A stretch of DNA of 64,000 bases. Source: an uncultured Turicimonas sp. (GTDB taxonomy: Bacteria; Pseudomonadota; Gammaproteobacteria; Burkholderiales; Burkholderiaceae_F). The position numbers were made by a program, and so were the translations under genes. The stretch lies in contig CANTYJ010000001.1 in NCBI GenBank assembly GCA_947854175.1, positions 16,141 to 80,140 on the forward strand, read 5' to 3'. Positions within the stretch are counted from its first letter, which is position 1. The number at the start of each line of letters is the position of its first letter. Positions 52,063 to 62,029 of the stretch are shown here, piece by piece. The notes beneath the pieces were generated by a model. That model worked only from the letters and a program-made list of their open reading frames with translations. It was not told where the DNA came from and searched no databases.

Positions 52063-52995
52063 ATGCTCGAAGAAAGAAAAGCTGCTCTTTGGGAGGCTCT
52101 GAACCTGGGACCGGAATGGGTTCTGCGTCAGGAATTGATTAATCTAAAAGAGCAGGAAAAGAAACAGGCTCCTGTTAAAGCTCCGGTCTCTGAGCCTTCA
52201 AGCGAAACTAAAGTTACTCGGACTATATCAGCGGTCGATACTCCTACTCCCCGTCCGGCAGGAACTCCGGCAAGTGAGTTCAATGCATCTTCGTCTCCAC
52301 GTAAAACATCCGGAATTCCTTCGCCTTGGGTGACAACTAGGACCGGACGCATAAAAACAATTAAAGGAAGAGGCGTAAATCCTGAAGCTTTTAACCAAGC
52401 CAGAGTAGAGAAAATCTCAGCATCGCCTTGGGAGGAACTTATTCCTCAAATAAAACAGTGCAGGATGTGTGAAATATCAAACCAGCGAATTTGTGCTGTT
52501 CCCGGCGAAGGCACTCCTCCTCAGGATCTGGTACTAATCGGTGAAGCACCCGGCGCCGAAGAAGATCGTCAAGGCATACCTTTTTGCGGTCCTTCAGGAA
52601 AACTTCTCGATTCCATACTCAAAGCTATCGGACTGGAAAGAGGAGTTAATCTCGCTATCTTAAATACCATTAAATGCCGCCCTCCGATGAATGCAGACCC
52701 AACGGCTCAAGAAATGGCCGCTTGCTCGGCGTTTTTAGAAAGACAGCTTACCCTGATGGATCCGAAAGTCATTGTGGCAATGGGGAAACCGGCGGCAAAA
52801 TCATTATTTGGCTCGGACGCAACTCTTACCTCCCGTCGTCAGATCGTGCACGACATGGTCATAGCCGGTAAGAATCGTAAAGTGATAGTGACTTACCATC
52901 CGGCAGCTTTATTAAGAAATCCCGCTGATAAACGTAAAGCGTGGATCGACTGGAATCTTGTTATCGATACTTTGGAAAAAGTCAAAAATGGATAA
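52063..52995 (+). CDS. Family 4-type uracil-DNA glycosylase
   Basis: 310 residues. The catalytic domain from about 125 has [4Fe-4S] Cys in CRMCEISNQRICAVPGEG, the water-activating motif GEAPGAEEDRQGIPFCGPSG, and the late YHPAALLRNPADK. The first 120 residues are a Pro/Ser/Thr-rich linker, common in beta- and gammaproteobacterial versions. It removes uracil from DNA. It overlaps the mfd start by eight bases, so repair functions are coupled. Confidence 0.92.
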   Translation: MLEERKAALWEALNLGPEWVLRQELINLKEQEKKQAPVKAPVSEPSSETKVTRTISAVDTPTPRPAGTPASEFNASSSPRKTSGIPSPWVTTRTGRIKTIKGRGVNPEAFNQARVEKISASPWEELIPQIKQCRMCEISNQRICAVPGEGTPPQDLVLIGEAPGAEEDRQGIPFCGPSGKLLDSILKAIGLERGVNLAILNTIKCRPPMNADPTAQEMAACSAFLERQLTLMDPKVIVAMGKPAAKSLFGSDATLTSRRQIVHDMVIAGKNRKVIVTYHPAALLRNPADKRKAWIDWNLVIDTLEKVKNG

Positions 52996-55900
52996 TCAGA
53001 CAATTCTGACCCTCCCGACGGTCGGAGACTCACTAATAGATATAAAGGAAGGTAATAGAAAAAAGGAAAACCGTCCTAAGGGCTCGGCACTCGCCCTAAG
53101 TATCGCTCAGAACGGCTTAATGCTAAGAGAAAAGAAGGAACTTCTGATTGTTGTCTGTGCCCGTCCTTCTGATGTCATCAAGCTTCACGAAGAAATTCCT
53201 TTTTTTGCTCCGACTCTCAATATCCGACAGTTCCCCGACTGGGAAACATTGCCATACGATGTTCTAAGCCCTCATGCCGATCTGGTGGGAGAAAGACTGG
53301 AAACGTTAAATTCCCTTTTGGCTCGGAAACATAAACCGGATTCCGTCGATGTCCTTTTGGTTTCCGCAACCACAGCAACCCAAAAGCTGGCTCCGAAATC
53401 ATTCATTTCGATCTCCTCTTTACAGGTAAAAAAAGGAGAAAAAATGGATACGGCGCTTTTGCGGCAAGATTTAGTTCAAGCCGGATATGAAAATGTCTCA
53501 CAAGTTGTAAAGCCCGGAGAGTTTGCGGTCCGCGGAAGCATTTTTGATTTGTTCCCAATGGGTTCAAAACTTCCGTACAGACTTGACTTCTTTGATGACG
53601 AGGTCGATCAGATACGCCATTTCGACCCGGATACCCAACGCTCATTGGATGAAGTTGCTGAAATTAATTTATTGCCGGCCCATGAATTCCCGATGAATGA
53701 TGAGGCCCGGAAATACTTTCTGAGCAGATGGAGAGAGCGGTTTGAAGGAAATCCGAGTAAGTACAGTACTTACAAAGATATAGAAAACGGTCTGGCTTCG
53801 CCGGGAATTGAAAATTATCTGCCTTTGTTTTTTGAACACACCGATACTCTGTTCGATTATTTTGGCGATAACGCCAAAATGATGCTCATCGGAAATATCG
53901 AAGAAGCTATCAGTCAGTTTGATAAAGAAAATAGAGCCAGGGCTAAATTCCTGAAGGCAGAAAACTCTCATCCTCTGCTGGAACTGGATGAACTTTATAT
54001 CTCAGCTCCTGAGTTTTTTACTAAAGCCTCTTCATATGCGAGGCTCTCTGTCTACGACAACGAGGACGCTGCTCTAAGTTTCACAACATCGGTTGCAATA
54101 CAAAGAAAAAATCAGGATCCTCTGGAAGGTCTCAAAGCGTTTGCTAAAAAAGTCACGGCCAAAAACGGGCGCATTCTTCTTTTGGCCAGTTCTCCCGGAC
54201 GTCTGGAAACAATCTCTCAGTTGCTTAAGGAATATCAATTTAAAGTTGCAAACGAAAGAGACTTTAATTCATTCCTTCAGTCACAAGAACCCATTGGCAT
54301 AACTTATGGTCCTCTTTATGAGGGCATGGAAATCGACCGAAATTCTCTTGTCATCATTACCGAAACAGAGTTGTATTCGGCCTCTCCTCGCTCAGTCAGA
54401 AGAACTAGAAGAAAGACTGAAAGAGAATCCAATGTCGATATGATGATTCGGGATCTGTCCGAATTAAAAGTAGGCGATCCTGTCGTCCATTTGGAACATG
54501 GTATCGGACGTTACCGCGGTCTTACTACGATCGAAACCCCGGAGGGGCCGGCAGAATTCCTGCAGATTGAGTATGCGAAAGAAGCCAAACTTTATGTACC
54601 GATTACTCATCTGCATCTGATTTCACGTTATTCCGGAGCTGATCCGGAAAACGCACCGCTACACGCATTGGGGCGCGGCGACTGGGAAAAAGCTAAGAAA
54701 AAAGCCGCCAAAATGGTTCGGGACACGGCTGCCGAGCTATTAAATATCTACGCTTTAAGAGAGAGCAGAAAAGGACACGCTTTCAGATTTAATGAACAGG
54801 ATTATGAAGCATTCTGTGAAGCATTTCCCTTTGAAGAGACTCAAGATCAGCTTGTCGCTATTGAAGCTGTTAAAAAAGACATGGAATCCGATAAACCAAT
54901 GGATCGTCTTGTCTGTGGCGATGTCGGATTTGGAAAAACCGAGGTTGCTCTGCGTGCCTCATTCATGGCTGTAATGGGACATCGTCAGGTGGCTGTTCTC
55001 TGCCCGACAACTCTTTTGGCAGAGCAACATGCGCAGACATTTAAAGACCGATTTGCCAATTGGCCGGTTCATGTAGCGGAATTGTCCCGTTTCAGAAGTC
55101 CGACGGAGGTCAAAAAAGTCCTCAAAGGTCTGGAAGACGGAACCATTGACATTGTCATCGGTACCCATAAATTACTCTCTGAAGATATTAAATTCAAAAA
55201 TTTAGGCTTGGTTGTCATTGATGAAGAACACCGCTTCGGAGTTCGCCAAAAAGAAAAACTAAAAGCAATGCGGTCCGAAGTCGATATTCTGACTTTAACC
55301 GCCACTCCGATCCCCAGAACCTTATCGATGTCTCTTGAAGGAATCAGAGACTTTTCCGTCATTGCAACAGCACCGCAAAAGCGTCTGGCTATTAAGACTT
55401 TTGTTCAACGGGAAAGCGACACTCTGGTCAGAGAGGCCTCATTAAGAGAATTAAAGCGCGGGGGCCAGGTTTATTACCTTCACAATGAAGTGGAAACTAT
55501 TCAGAACCGTCTCGAACAATTGCAGAAGTTAATTCCTGAAGCCAGAATAGGAATTGCACACGGCCAGATGAATGAACGTGCGCTGGAAAAAGTAATGAGA
55601 GATTTTTACTCCCAGCGTACCAATATTCTGTTGTGCACGACCATTATTGAAACCGGTATTGATGTTCCGAACGCCAATACCATCATTATGCACCGTGCTG
55701 ATAAATTCGGCTTAGCCCAGCTCCACCAGCTTAGAGGACGTGTCGGACGTTCCAACCACCAGGCTTATGCATACCTTCTCACTCCAGGAGAAGGAGCAAT
55801 TACGAAAAACGCCGCAAAACGTCTTGAAGCAATTCAGGAGATGGAAAGTCTTGGAAGCGGTTTCTTCCTGGCCATGCATGATCTTGAAATCCGGGGTGCA

Positions 55901-56464
55901 GGAGAAATCCTTGGAGAAAATCAGTCCGGTTTAATTTCCGGAGTCGGCTTTGAGGTCTATACCCAAATGCTGGAAGAAGCAATTTCTGCTTTGAAGTCCG
56001 GAAAAGAGCCGGATCTGATGATGCCTTTGGCGGCAACCACTGAAATTAATCTTCACTCGCCTGCTCTTTTGAGATCAGATTACGTACATGACGTTCATCA
56101 GCGTCTTTCAATTTATAAAAAACTGGCGGCAGCCAAGTCTGCCAAAGACATCACTGCCCTGCAGGAAGAGATTATTGATAGGTTCGGTCCTCTTACAGAA
56201 GAAGCCAGAACTTTAATTACAACGCATAAGATAAGGTTGGAAGCTAAAAATCTCGGGATTAAAAAAATTGACGCCGCTGATACTGAGGCTGTTATCTCTT
56301 TCGAAACAAACGCCCCCGTTGACCCTGCAAAATTATTTAAACTATTACAAAGTAGCCGTTTTCTTAAGATGGCAGGCCCCACCAAGCTAAAAATAACGGA
56401 TAATATGTCTAGCGTTGAAAAACGGGCGGAAAAAATACTCAAAGTATTAAAGGATCTCAAGTGA
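52988..56464 (+). CDS. mfd: Transcription-repair coupling factor Mfd
   Basis: From ATG 52988 the protein has 1158 residues (E. coli 1148); an in-frame ATG at 52958 lies deep in the glycosylase gene. Domains in order: UvrB-like N-terminus, RNA polymerase-interaction domain (GDPVVHLEHGIGRYRGLTTI near 500), SF2 helicase with VCGDVGFGKTEVALRA (about 645) and VIDEEHRFG (about 745), RGRVGRSNHQAYAYLL (motif VI), and C-terminal D7. It removes stalled RNA polymerase and recruits UvrA. Overlaps serB by four bases. Confidence 0.97.
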   Translation: MDNQTILTLPTVGDSLIDIKEGNRKKENRPKGSALALSIAQNGLMLREKKELLIVVCARPSDVIKLHEEIPFFAPTLNIRQFPDWETLPYDVLSPHADLVGERLETLNSLLARKHKPDSVDVLLVSATTATQKLAPKSFISISSLQVKKGEKMDTALLRQDLVQAGYENVSQVVKPGEFAVRGSIFDLFPMGSKLPYRLDFFDDEVDQIRHFDPDTQRSLDEVAEINLLPAHEFPMNDEARKYFLSRWRERFEGNPSKYSTYKDIENGLASPGIENYLPLFFEHTDTLFDYFGDNAKMMLIGNIEEAISQFDKENRARAKFLKAENSHPLLELDELYISAPEFFTKASSYARLSVYDNEDAALSFTTSVAIQRKNQDPLEGLKAFAKKVTAKNGRILLLASSPGRLETISQLLKEYQFKVANERDFNSFLQSQEPIGITYGPLYEGMEIDRNSLVIITETELYSASPRSVRRTRRKTERESNVDMMIRDLSELKVGDPVVHLEHGIGRYRGLTTIETPEGPAEFLQIEYAKEAKLYVPITHLHLISRYSGADPENAPLHALGRGDWEKAKKKAAKMVRDTAAELLNIYALRESRKGHAFRFNEQDYEAFCEAFPFEETQDQLVAIEAVKKDMESDKPMDRLVCGDVGFGKTEVALRASFMAVMGHRQVAVLCPTTLLAEQHAQTFKDRFANWPVHVAELSRFRSPTEVKKVLKGLEDGTIDIVIGTHKLLSEDIKFKNLGLVVIDEEHRFGVRQKEKLKAMRSEVDILTLTATPIPRTLSMSLEGIRDFSVIATAPQKRLAIKTFVQRESDTLVREASLRELKRGGQVYYLHNEVETIQNRLEQLQKLIPEARIGIAHGQMNERALEKVMRDFYSQRTNILLCTTIIETGIDVPNANTIIMHRADKFGLAQLHQLRGRVGRSNHQAYAYLLTPGEGAITKNAAKRLEAIQEMESLGSGFFLAMHDLEIRGAGEILGENQSGLISGVGFEVYTQMLEEAISALKSGKEPDLMMPLAATTEINLHSPALLRSDYVHDVHQRLSIYKKLAAAKSAKDITALQEEIIDRFGPLTEEARTLITTHKIRLEAKNLGIKKIDAADTEAVISFETNAPVDPAKLFKLLQSSRFLKMAGPTKLKITDNMSSVEKRAEKILKVLKDLK

Positions 56465-57321
56465 AATTAGACTTAGTTCTCCAAACGAAGTATGGACACG
56501 AAAGTAACTTAGAAAAATTCCTAAAACTAATTGGAAGAAAGGGAAAAATTCAGGAACCTTGTGCGGTCCGACTGTCCGGTCTTAACAAAGAAGAATTTGA
56601 ACGTCTATACAAAGAGAGAGCCAGAGCCTTACAGGTCGATCTCTGTTGGGTAGATCCGCATCTTAGCCTGTCTAACTTTAAGCTGTTTGCCACTGATATG
56701 GACTCTACGTTTTTGAATTTAGAAACGTTAGATGAAATGGCAACTTTTGTCGGAAAAGGAGAAGAAATATCTCGGATTACCGAGCTAACGATGCAAGGTA
56801 AAATTCGCAACTATGCTGAAAGTTTAACCGCCAGAGTTAAGCTCATGGCTGGCGTAGATGCTTCAGTGGTTGATCGTTTAATCAAATTTCACATCAAACC
56901 GAATCCCGGTGCAGAAGCAATGGTTTCGGCTCTAAAAAAAGCCGGCATTCCGATGCTTCTAGTCTCAGGCGGGTTTAGTTGCGTCACCAATGTTGTTAAA
57001 GAAAGATATGGTTTCACCCATGTCATTAGTAATGAACTTGAAATCGTAGATGGAAAGTTAACCGGACGTGTGACGGGACCATTCGGAACACCGATTATTG
57101 ACGGCCGGGGCAAAATCTCCTACGTATCTGCTTTTGCCCTCCAACATGGGATAGAACTCAGTGAACTCATCACAATGGGAGACGGCTCCAATGACATTCC
57201 GATGCTGGAGGCCGCCGGCCTATCTATCGCATGGCATGCTAAAGCAGCTGTTCGTCCTCACGCAAAATATGCATTTGATTTTGCACCGTTATCCGGCCTA
57301 TTGGCTTTATTTAAAAATTAA
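56461..57321 (+). CDS. serB: Phosphoserine phosphatase
   Basis: 286 residues from GTG 56461, which overlaps the mfd stop. HAD motifs: FATDMDSTFLNLETLDEMA near 78-96 (nucleophile DMD), LLVSGGFS near 170 and ITMGDGSNDIPML near 236-248. It makes L-serine from phosphoserine. The N-terminal 75 residues are the ACT-like part typical of SerB. Confidence 0.94.
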   Translation: MKLDLVLQTKYGHESNLEKFLKLIGRKGKIQEPCAVRLSGLNKEEFERLYKERARALQVDLCWVDPHLSLSNFKLFATDMDSTFLNLETLDEMATFVGKGEEISRITELTMQGKIRNYAESLTARVKLMAGVDASVVDRLIKFHIKPNPGAEAMVSALKKAGIPMLLVSGGFSCVTNVVKERYGFTHVISNELEIVDGKLTGRVTGPFGTPIIDGRGKISYVSAFALQHGIELSELITMGDGSNDIPMLEAAGLSIAWHAKAAVRPHAKYAFDFAPLSGLLALFKN

Positions 57322-57323
57322 GG

Positions 57324-57339
57324 CTGCAGAAGCAGCCGA
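57324..57339 (-). terminator. Hairpin between serB and the small membrane protein gene
   Basis: GGCTGC and GCAGCC pair across AGAA. On the minus strand TTAATTTTT follows, so it may terminate the small gene ending at 57373, and possibly serB. Confidence 0.5.
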
Positions 57340-57372
57340 AAGCGTTAGGTCGAATTTTATTTTTATAGTTAT

Positions 57373-57483
57373 TTAAATCAGGCCGGCCAGAAAATAGACG
57401 GCGCAACTAAAAGCTGTCGAAATAGCAGAAGAAATTGCAACGATCTTCAGACTTTCAGACTGTTCCTGATGATTTTTCGGCAT
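57373..57483 (-). CDS. 36-residue single-pass membrane protein
   Basis: A minus-strand ORF from ATG 57483 with AGAGG seven bases upstream, ending at 57373. A polar N-terminus (MPKNHQEQSESLK) is followed by a continuous hydrophobic helix (IVAISSAISTAFSCAVYFLA). Such tiny proteins often bind larger membrane proteins. It lies 100 bp downstream of the helicase gene and convergent with serB. No family recognised. Confidence 0.6.
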   Translation of the reverse strand: MPKNHQEQSESLKIVAISSAISTAFSCAVYFLAGLI

Positions 57484-57582
57484 GTAAGCACCTCTCAAAA
57501 TATTTTATTCTATATGGGAGGGGTGCATACTACTAACATTCTGAAAATTAATCAATTATTTTTTTGTAAAAACTTTAATCTC

Positions 57583-60558
57583 TTATTTATCAGGAAGAGT
57601 TTTCCTAACACCTAAACCCTTTAACCTTAACTGATAAGAAATTTCACTCATCGGTCCAAGTCCTTCCCATTCGGCCACATCTCCGATAATAATCAAAGTT
57701 TCAATGGCGCGGCTGACCGCTACATTAATCAGGTTTGGAGGTTCAGTAGCCCATAGTCTTGCTCTGGCCCCTTTCTCACCTTTTTTAGAACCCAACACAA
57801 AAATTACGATATCAGCCTGTTGGCCCTGCATAACATGGGCGGTCCCTATTCTTGCAACTTTAAACAAATCAGAATTTACTTTAAGGCCCTTTAATCTTCC
57901 TTTAACTGCCGTTGCCACCGCTCTAAACGGCGAAATAATCATTATCGACTTTGGAACCTCCAGTTCTCCTTGAAGATTCTTTTGAGTCAGGTAAAAATAA
58001 ATATATCTGAGTACGTCGATAACTGCTTCTACTTCTTCTTTGACTGCATTGGTATTGCCTTCCTCTCCAGAGGGTGCGACATCAAACCAAAAGCTTGGGA
58101 CTATTGAGCTAACCAGCTCTTTATTTCGTCTTTCTTTTCCTAGAACCATCTGGTTCTCGTAAGAAATAGTATTGCAGATATCGAACATCGGAGCATAACT
58201 TCGACGTTGGGCTCTTAGCGGCATACCGGTCCAAATTTTCATTCTTGCCCCCTGACCAATCCAAGTTCCATAGGTTTGTATTTGATCACACAATGTTTGC
58301 AAACTATTGGAAAATGGTGACCATTGATAAAGGAAATCTTTTTTATCAATGAGCAATTCATTAATGACTTTTGGCAAAGTCACGACCGGCTGTAACTGTT
58401 GAGGGTCACCGACCACAATCATTCTTTTGGCTTTTTGCATCATCAGAACAGCCGACTGCGGCGAGACCTGAGAAGCCTCATCAACCAAAACCCATGGGAT
58501 AGAGCCTTTAAGATATTGTCCGAACCTGGCTGGTGAAGATGCAAGTGTTGAAGAAATCAAAGGGCAAAAGAAACAGAAAGTCCCCAGAAACGGCAAAGGA
58601 TCTCCTTGAAATTCCCGGTTACCCATCACCAAAAATGATTTTTCAATAGAGGTAACAAAACGTTGCCGGTGAATTAACAAGGTATATTTGTGTAAGCGAA
58701 GTGCGGATAAAAATAATAAAGTTCTGTCGTTGTCCAGTTCTTCGTCAGAGTAAAGCCTATCTAAATGTCTATCCAGGTTTTTAGGATCACTGAAATCAAA
58801 ATACAATTTCTGCTTGTCTATTTTTTCTTTATTTTTTAGCAAGGGAAAAACTTTTTCGAGCATGGATTCTTCTGCGTTAACGGCTTCTTTTATATCCTCT
58901 TTATACTTTTCATACTCATTTTTTAATGAACTCCTGACCTTACTATAAAGTTCCAAGAAGTTATTTTTTTCTTCTGTCCATGCCTGAACCACTGCATTAA
59001 AACCACCGAGGTTGTTTTCCTCCTCTTCAAAAGTAGCTACCAACGGTGTTTTTCTATTTTTATTTCTTTGGAAGAAACATTCATATGCTTTATTCCAGTT
59101 AGAAGATTTTCCTAAAGGTAAAGATAGAAGCCCCCAAACATCTTCTTTATCACCGAATAATTTTTTAGCCAGAGATGAAAAATAATCTTCTCTAACTTCA
59201 AAGCTGTATTGTTGAGGAATTTCCTTTGAAATATTTTCAATCGCTTTATTTGTATTTGAGACGACAACAATTGGAAAATCATCAATAAATTCTGATTTCA
59301 GAACCGGAACCGCTGTCGAACCTGAGAAATTAGTTTCAAAGATCTCTTCCATTGTAATGTCGGAGATATTGGCAATCACAGAAGCTCTTCTTACAACAAT
59401 ATCAGCCAAAACCTCTCTCAATAGAGTTGTTTTTCCCGTTCCCGGAGGACCATTGACTGTCACAATAGGACTATAAGGACTTGCCTGGCAAATTCTAGAA
59501 ACTGCTAACTGTTGGCACACTGATAAATACTTAGACACACTTTCCGGCCACCGTCCCAGGTTGAATAACCGTGGATCGGCAATTTCATAAAAGGCAGCGG
59601 GCTCCTTAAGAATGTCTTTATGATTATTGTTGCTATGAGAATAAAGAAAAAAGTCTTTAAGTACAGGACTTATCAGTAACTCCGGGTTAGTCTCTTTAAT
59701 GGTTCGTGCCATATTTGAAAGAGTACTGATATAGGGGGAGTTCATAAAATCATCATTGACTTTATGCGGCCGTTTTTGGAATTGCTCCACTACCCAAATA
59801 GAATTCGCTGAATGGATACCTGACAACTTGGATATGTAGTCACTGACTTCATCGAGAAAGTTTAAAGTGACCTTCTGTTCTTCTCCTTCTCTTAGATCAC
59901 GAAGTCTTCTTATTCCATTTTTTGAGCGGGAGTACTCAACGCTATAAAGCTCTTTAAAGTTCTTTTCCGGAGGATTGCCTCCTTGAACGGCCTTTAGCAT
60001 TTCTCGACATAGGGTGTGAAAATGTGTTGCAATATCTGTCTCTACGAAAGATGAGGCCGGATCTTCCTCAGATTCATCTCTTTTATCTGAAGTATGGTAA
60101 GCCAACCAACCTAAAGCAGAAGAAGGAGTAAAAGTATACGGAAGGACCTTTCCAAAATGGTTAATTTTGAAAGTCGCTAAACACATTTTTCCGTGCCCTG
60201 AACTTTCTAAGAAGCTTAAATCTATATCAGAGCCACCTTCAAAGCCTTTTTCTTTGCGAAGAATTTCTATGACTTTCTGAACGTATCTATCAACTTCAAC
60301 AACACCAACACAGACCGTAAAAATCTTCATGAATTCTACGTATTCAGATTTAGTAGCTAATCGGTCCAGTTCTATTTGAAAAGACCGTTTTCCTTCACTT
60401 TTTAACTTATCCCAAATAAAAATATTACTTTTTTGATTATTGATGCCATCGGATAAATCCGATAAAAGCATATCCGGCTGAAGCTCAAACGGAGTCAGTT
60501 CTTCAATTGACATCCAATACTGGAGAACATCGTAAATAAGTTTTCGATCAAGCTTCAT
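57583..60558 (-). CDS. Large SF1 (UPF1/DNA2-like) helicase with uncharacterised N-terminal region
   Basis: 991 residues. Walker A GPPGTGKTTLLRE at 370-382. The Walker B/motif II region ILVDEASQ-type (VLVDEASQVSPQSAVLMM) lies near 700, motif III GDPQQLQPVV follows, then motif V/VI late (HVMQGQQADIVIFVLGS; NVAVSRAIETLIIIGD). This is the SF1B fold of DNA2/UPF1-type helicases. The first 365 residues have no motif I recognise, and about 250 residues of insertion lie between motifs Ia and II. The family is often found in defence or mobile islands, but no partner defence gene is next to it here. A single gene between a tiny membrane protein and a permease. Confidence 0.8.
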   Translation of the reverse strand: MKLDRKLIYDVLQYWMSIEELTPFELQPDMLLSDLSDGINNQKSNIFIWDKLKSEGKRSFQIELDRLATKSEYVEFMKIFTVCVGVVEVDRYVQKVIEILRKEKGFEGGSDIDLSFLESSGHGKMCLATFKINHFGKVLPYTFTPSSALGWLAYHTSDKRDESEEDPASSFVETDIATHFHTLCREMLKAVQGGNPPEKNFKELYSVEYSRSKNGIRRLRDLREGEEQKVTLNFLDEVSDYISKLSGIHSANSIWVVEQFQKRPHKVNDDFMNSPYISTLSNMARTIKETNPELLISPVLKDFFLYSHSNNNHKDILKEPAAFYEIADPRLFNLGRWPESVSKYLSVCQQLAVSRICQASPYSPIVTVNGPPGTGKTTLLREVLADIVVRRASVIANISDITMEEIFETNFSGSTAVPVLKSEFIDDFPIVVVSNTNKAIENISKEIPQQYSFEVREDYFSSLAKKLFGDKEDVWGLLSLPLGKSSNWNKAYECFFQRNKNRKTPLVATFEEEENNLGGFNAVVQAWTEEKNNFLELYSKVRSSLKNEYEKYKEDIKEAVNAEESMLEKVFPLLKNKEKIDKQKLYFDFSDPKNLDRHLDRLYSDEELDNDRTLLFLSALRLHKYTLLIHRQRFVTSIEKSFLVMGNREFQGDPLPFLGTFCFFCPLISSTLASSPARFGQYLKGSIPWVLVDEASQVSPQSAVLMMQKAKRMIVVGDPQQLQPVVTLPKVINELLIDKKDFLYQWSPFSNSLQTLCDQIQTYGTWIGQGARMKIWTGMPLRAQRRSYAPMFDICNTISYENQMVLGKERRNKELVSSIVPSFWFDVAPSGEEGNTNAVKEEVEAVIDVLRYIYFYLTQKNLQGELEVPKSIMIISPFRAVATAVKGRLKGLKVNSDLFKVARIGTAHVMQGQQADIVIFVLGSKKGEKGARARLWATEPPNLINVAVSRAIETLIIIGDVAEWEGLGPMSEISYQLRLKGLGVRKTLPDK

Positions 60559-60643
60559 AAGTCAATAGTCAATAAACTAAAAGTCGTCCTCCATTCCAAT
60601 GCCAGCAACATTAAAAAGAGAACGACAATTTAAAAAATGATGG

Positions 60644-61873
60644 CTATATAAAATAATAACGGAAATAGGTCCAGACAGAATATATGGCAATCATTACCAA
60701 TGAAACAAAACCACATGTTCCTATTACACGCCACATATTAGATTTGAAATAATCAACGGTAACTAAAATACAGACGTGAACCGGTGTCATCATTTGGCCA
60801 GCTAAGCCAAAAACCATGGCAGTACTGACTAACACAATATTTCCCGGTGACATCAAAGCGACAATTGGAATTACAACGGCGATATAGCCCTGAGACTGCC
60901 CCGTCATCAAGCCAAAAATAAAAGCCAACGAAGCAACAATAATCGGCTGAGGCAACGATGAAGTATTAAAAACGTGAACGATTTCATCTAAAACGCCGGT
61001 TACGGTCAATAATTGGATGAAATATAGGATGAAAGCCACGTTAACCAGAAGTTTTACATCGAAACTTTCAATAAAAATATCCTTGATTGGAACGGGACGT
61101 TTTAATGCATAAAAGATTGGAATAAATCCAATAACAACCAGTCCCATAGAAACAGCGGCCGGCACTCCAAAAAGAACAATTAATAAGAACGATGAAACCA
61201 CCGGACCAAATGCCAAAAAGACACTCTTCCAGTCTATTTCGTGGTCATGAGTTGTATTGGTTGCCTTTACAGGATCAACAATTTTTAAAGGTTGAACAAG
61301 AAAAATCCAACCAAGAATAAAACAAAGAACTGTCACCCAACCAACTTGGATAATTAGATCCTGAATCGTAACGTTAGCAATTCCACAGGCTAAGATCATT
61401 CCCGGCATTAATGGGTTCGAGAACTCAAAGATATGTCTGAACCATAGATTGATAGTACTCTTTTGTTCCGGATTAATATCGATGCCTGCAGAGGCTTCCT
61501 GCACCATCGGGGCTGAGAACCGGGCCCCGCCGACTGAAGGCAGTAATCCCAAGAATGCCGGCATTATGGCCAATGTTACTTTGTTGCTGGAGAAAACATT
61601 TCTACAGGTTTTAACCATTCCGGCCAAAGAACCGCTTTTTCGCAGTTCTACTTCCAGACACATAACGAAATAAAGACAAAAGATAAGATCCCAGTTTCGT
61701 TGAAGTTTGACAGCATCTATAACCGCCTGGCCTAAAGCCTCTAAAGAACGGGATTCAAACAGCCAGATAAACAAGCCGCCACATAAAATAGAAATGCCCA
61801 TCATGACTTTAAGTCTTAACAAAATGACAATTAAAGCCATAGCAGCAATAACAACCAGAAAAACGGATTCCAT
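60644..61873 (-). CDS. DUF401-family membrane protein (putative anion permease)
   Basis: 409 residues with about ten to eleven membrane helices. It carries the DUF401 hallmark LLPSVGGARFSAPMVQEAS near 110-128 and a second helical-hairpin half (FGLMTGQSQGYIAVVIPIVA). The fold is related to ion-transporter superfamily permeases of dicarboxylates and other anions. Substrate unknown; its neighbour class I fumarase makes a C4-dicarboxylate a reasonable guess, no more. Confidence 0.8.
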   Translation of the reverse strand: MESVFLVVIAAMALIVILLRLKVMMGISILCGGLFIWLFESRSLEALGQAVIDAVKLQRNWDLIFCLYFVMCLEVELRKSGSLAGMVKTCRNVFSSNKVTLAIMPAFLGLLPSVGGARFSAPMVQEASAGIDINPEQKSTINLWFRHIFEFSNPLMPGMILACGIANVTIQDLIIQVGWVTVLCFILGWIFLVQPLKIVDPVKATNTTHDHEIDWKSVFLAFGPVVSSFLLIVLFGVPAAVSMGLVVIGFIPIFYALKRPVPIKDIFIESFDVKLLVNVAFILYFIQLLTVTGVLDEIVHVFNTSSLPQPIIVASLAFIFGLMTGQSQGYIAVVIPIVALMSPGNIVLVSTAMVFGLAGQMMTPVHVCILVTVDYFKSNMWRVIGTCGFVSLVMIAIYSVWTYFRYYFI

Positions 61874-61983
61874 AAGTTTGTTGGATAGAGATTTATTCTT
61901 AACTTAGTTTCCCGTATTATAAAAGTTTGTCTCACATGATCATTGAATCGCGGAGCTTAAAAATATTAATCACGGATAAAAAA

Positions 61984-62005
61984 AACCGCGATCTAATGAA
62001 CCGCG
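61984..62005 (-). terminator. Intrinsic terminator of the fumarase gene
   Basis: On the minus strand CCGCG and CGCGG pair across about 11 bases and are followed by a run of eight T. It lies 25 bp after the fumarase stop. Confidence 0.75.
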
Positions 62006-62029
62006 GCTTTATAAGTAACTACTTAAAGA

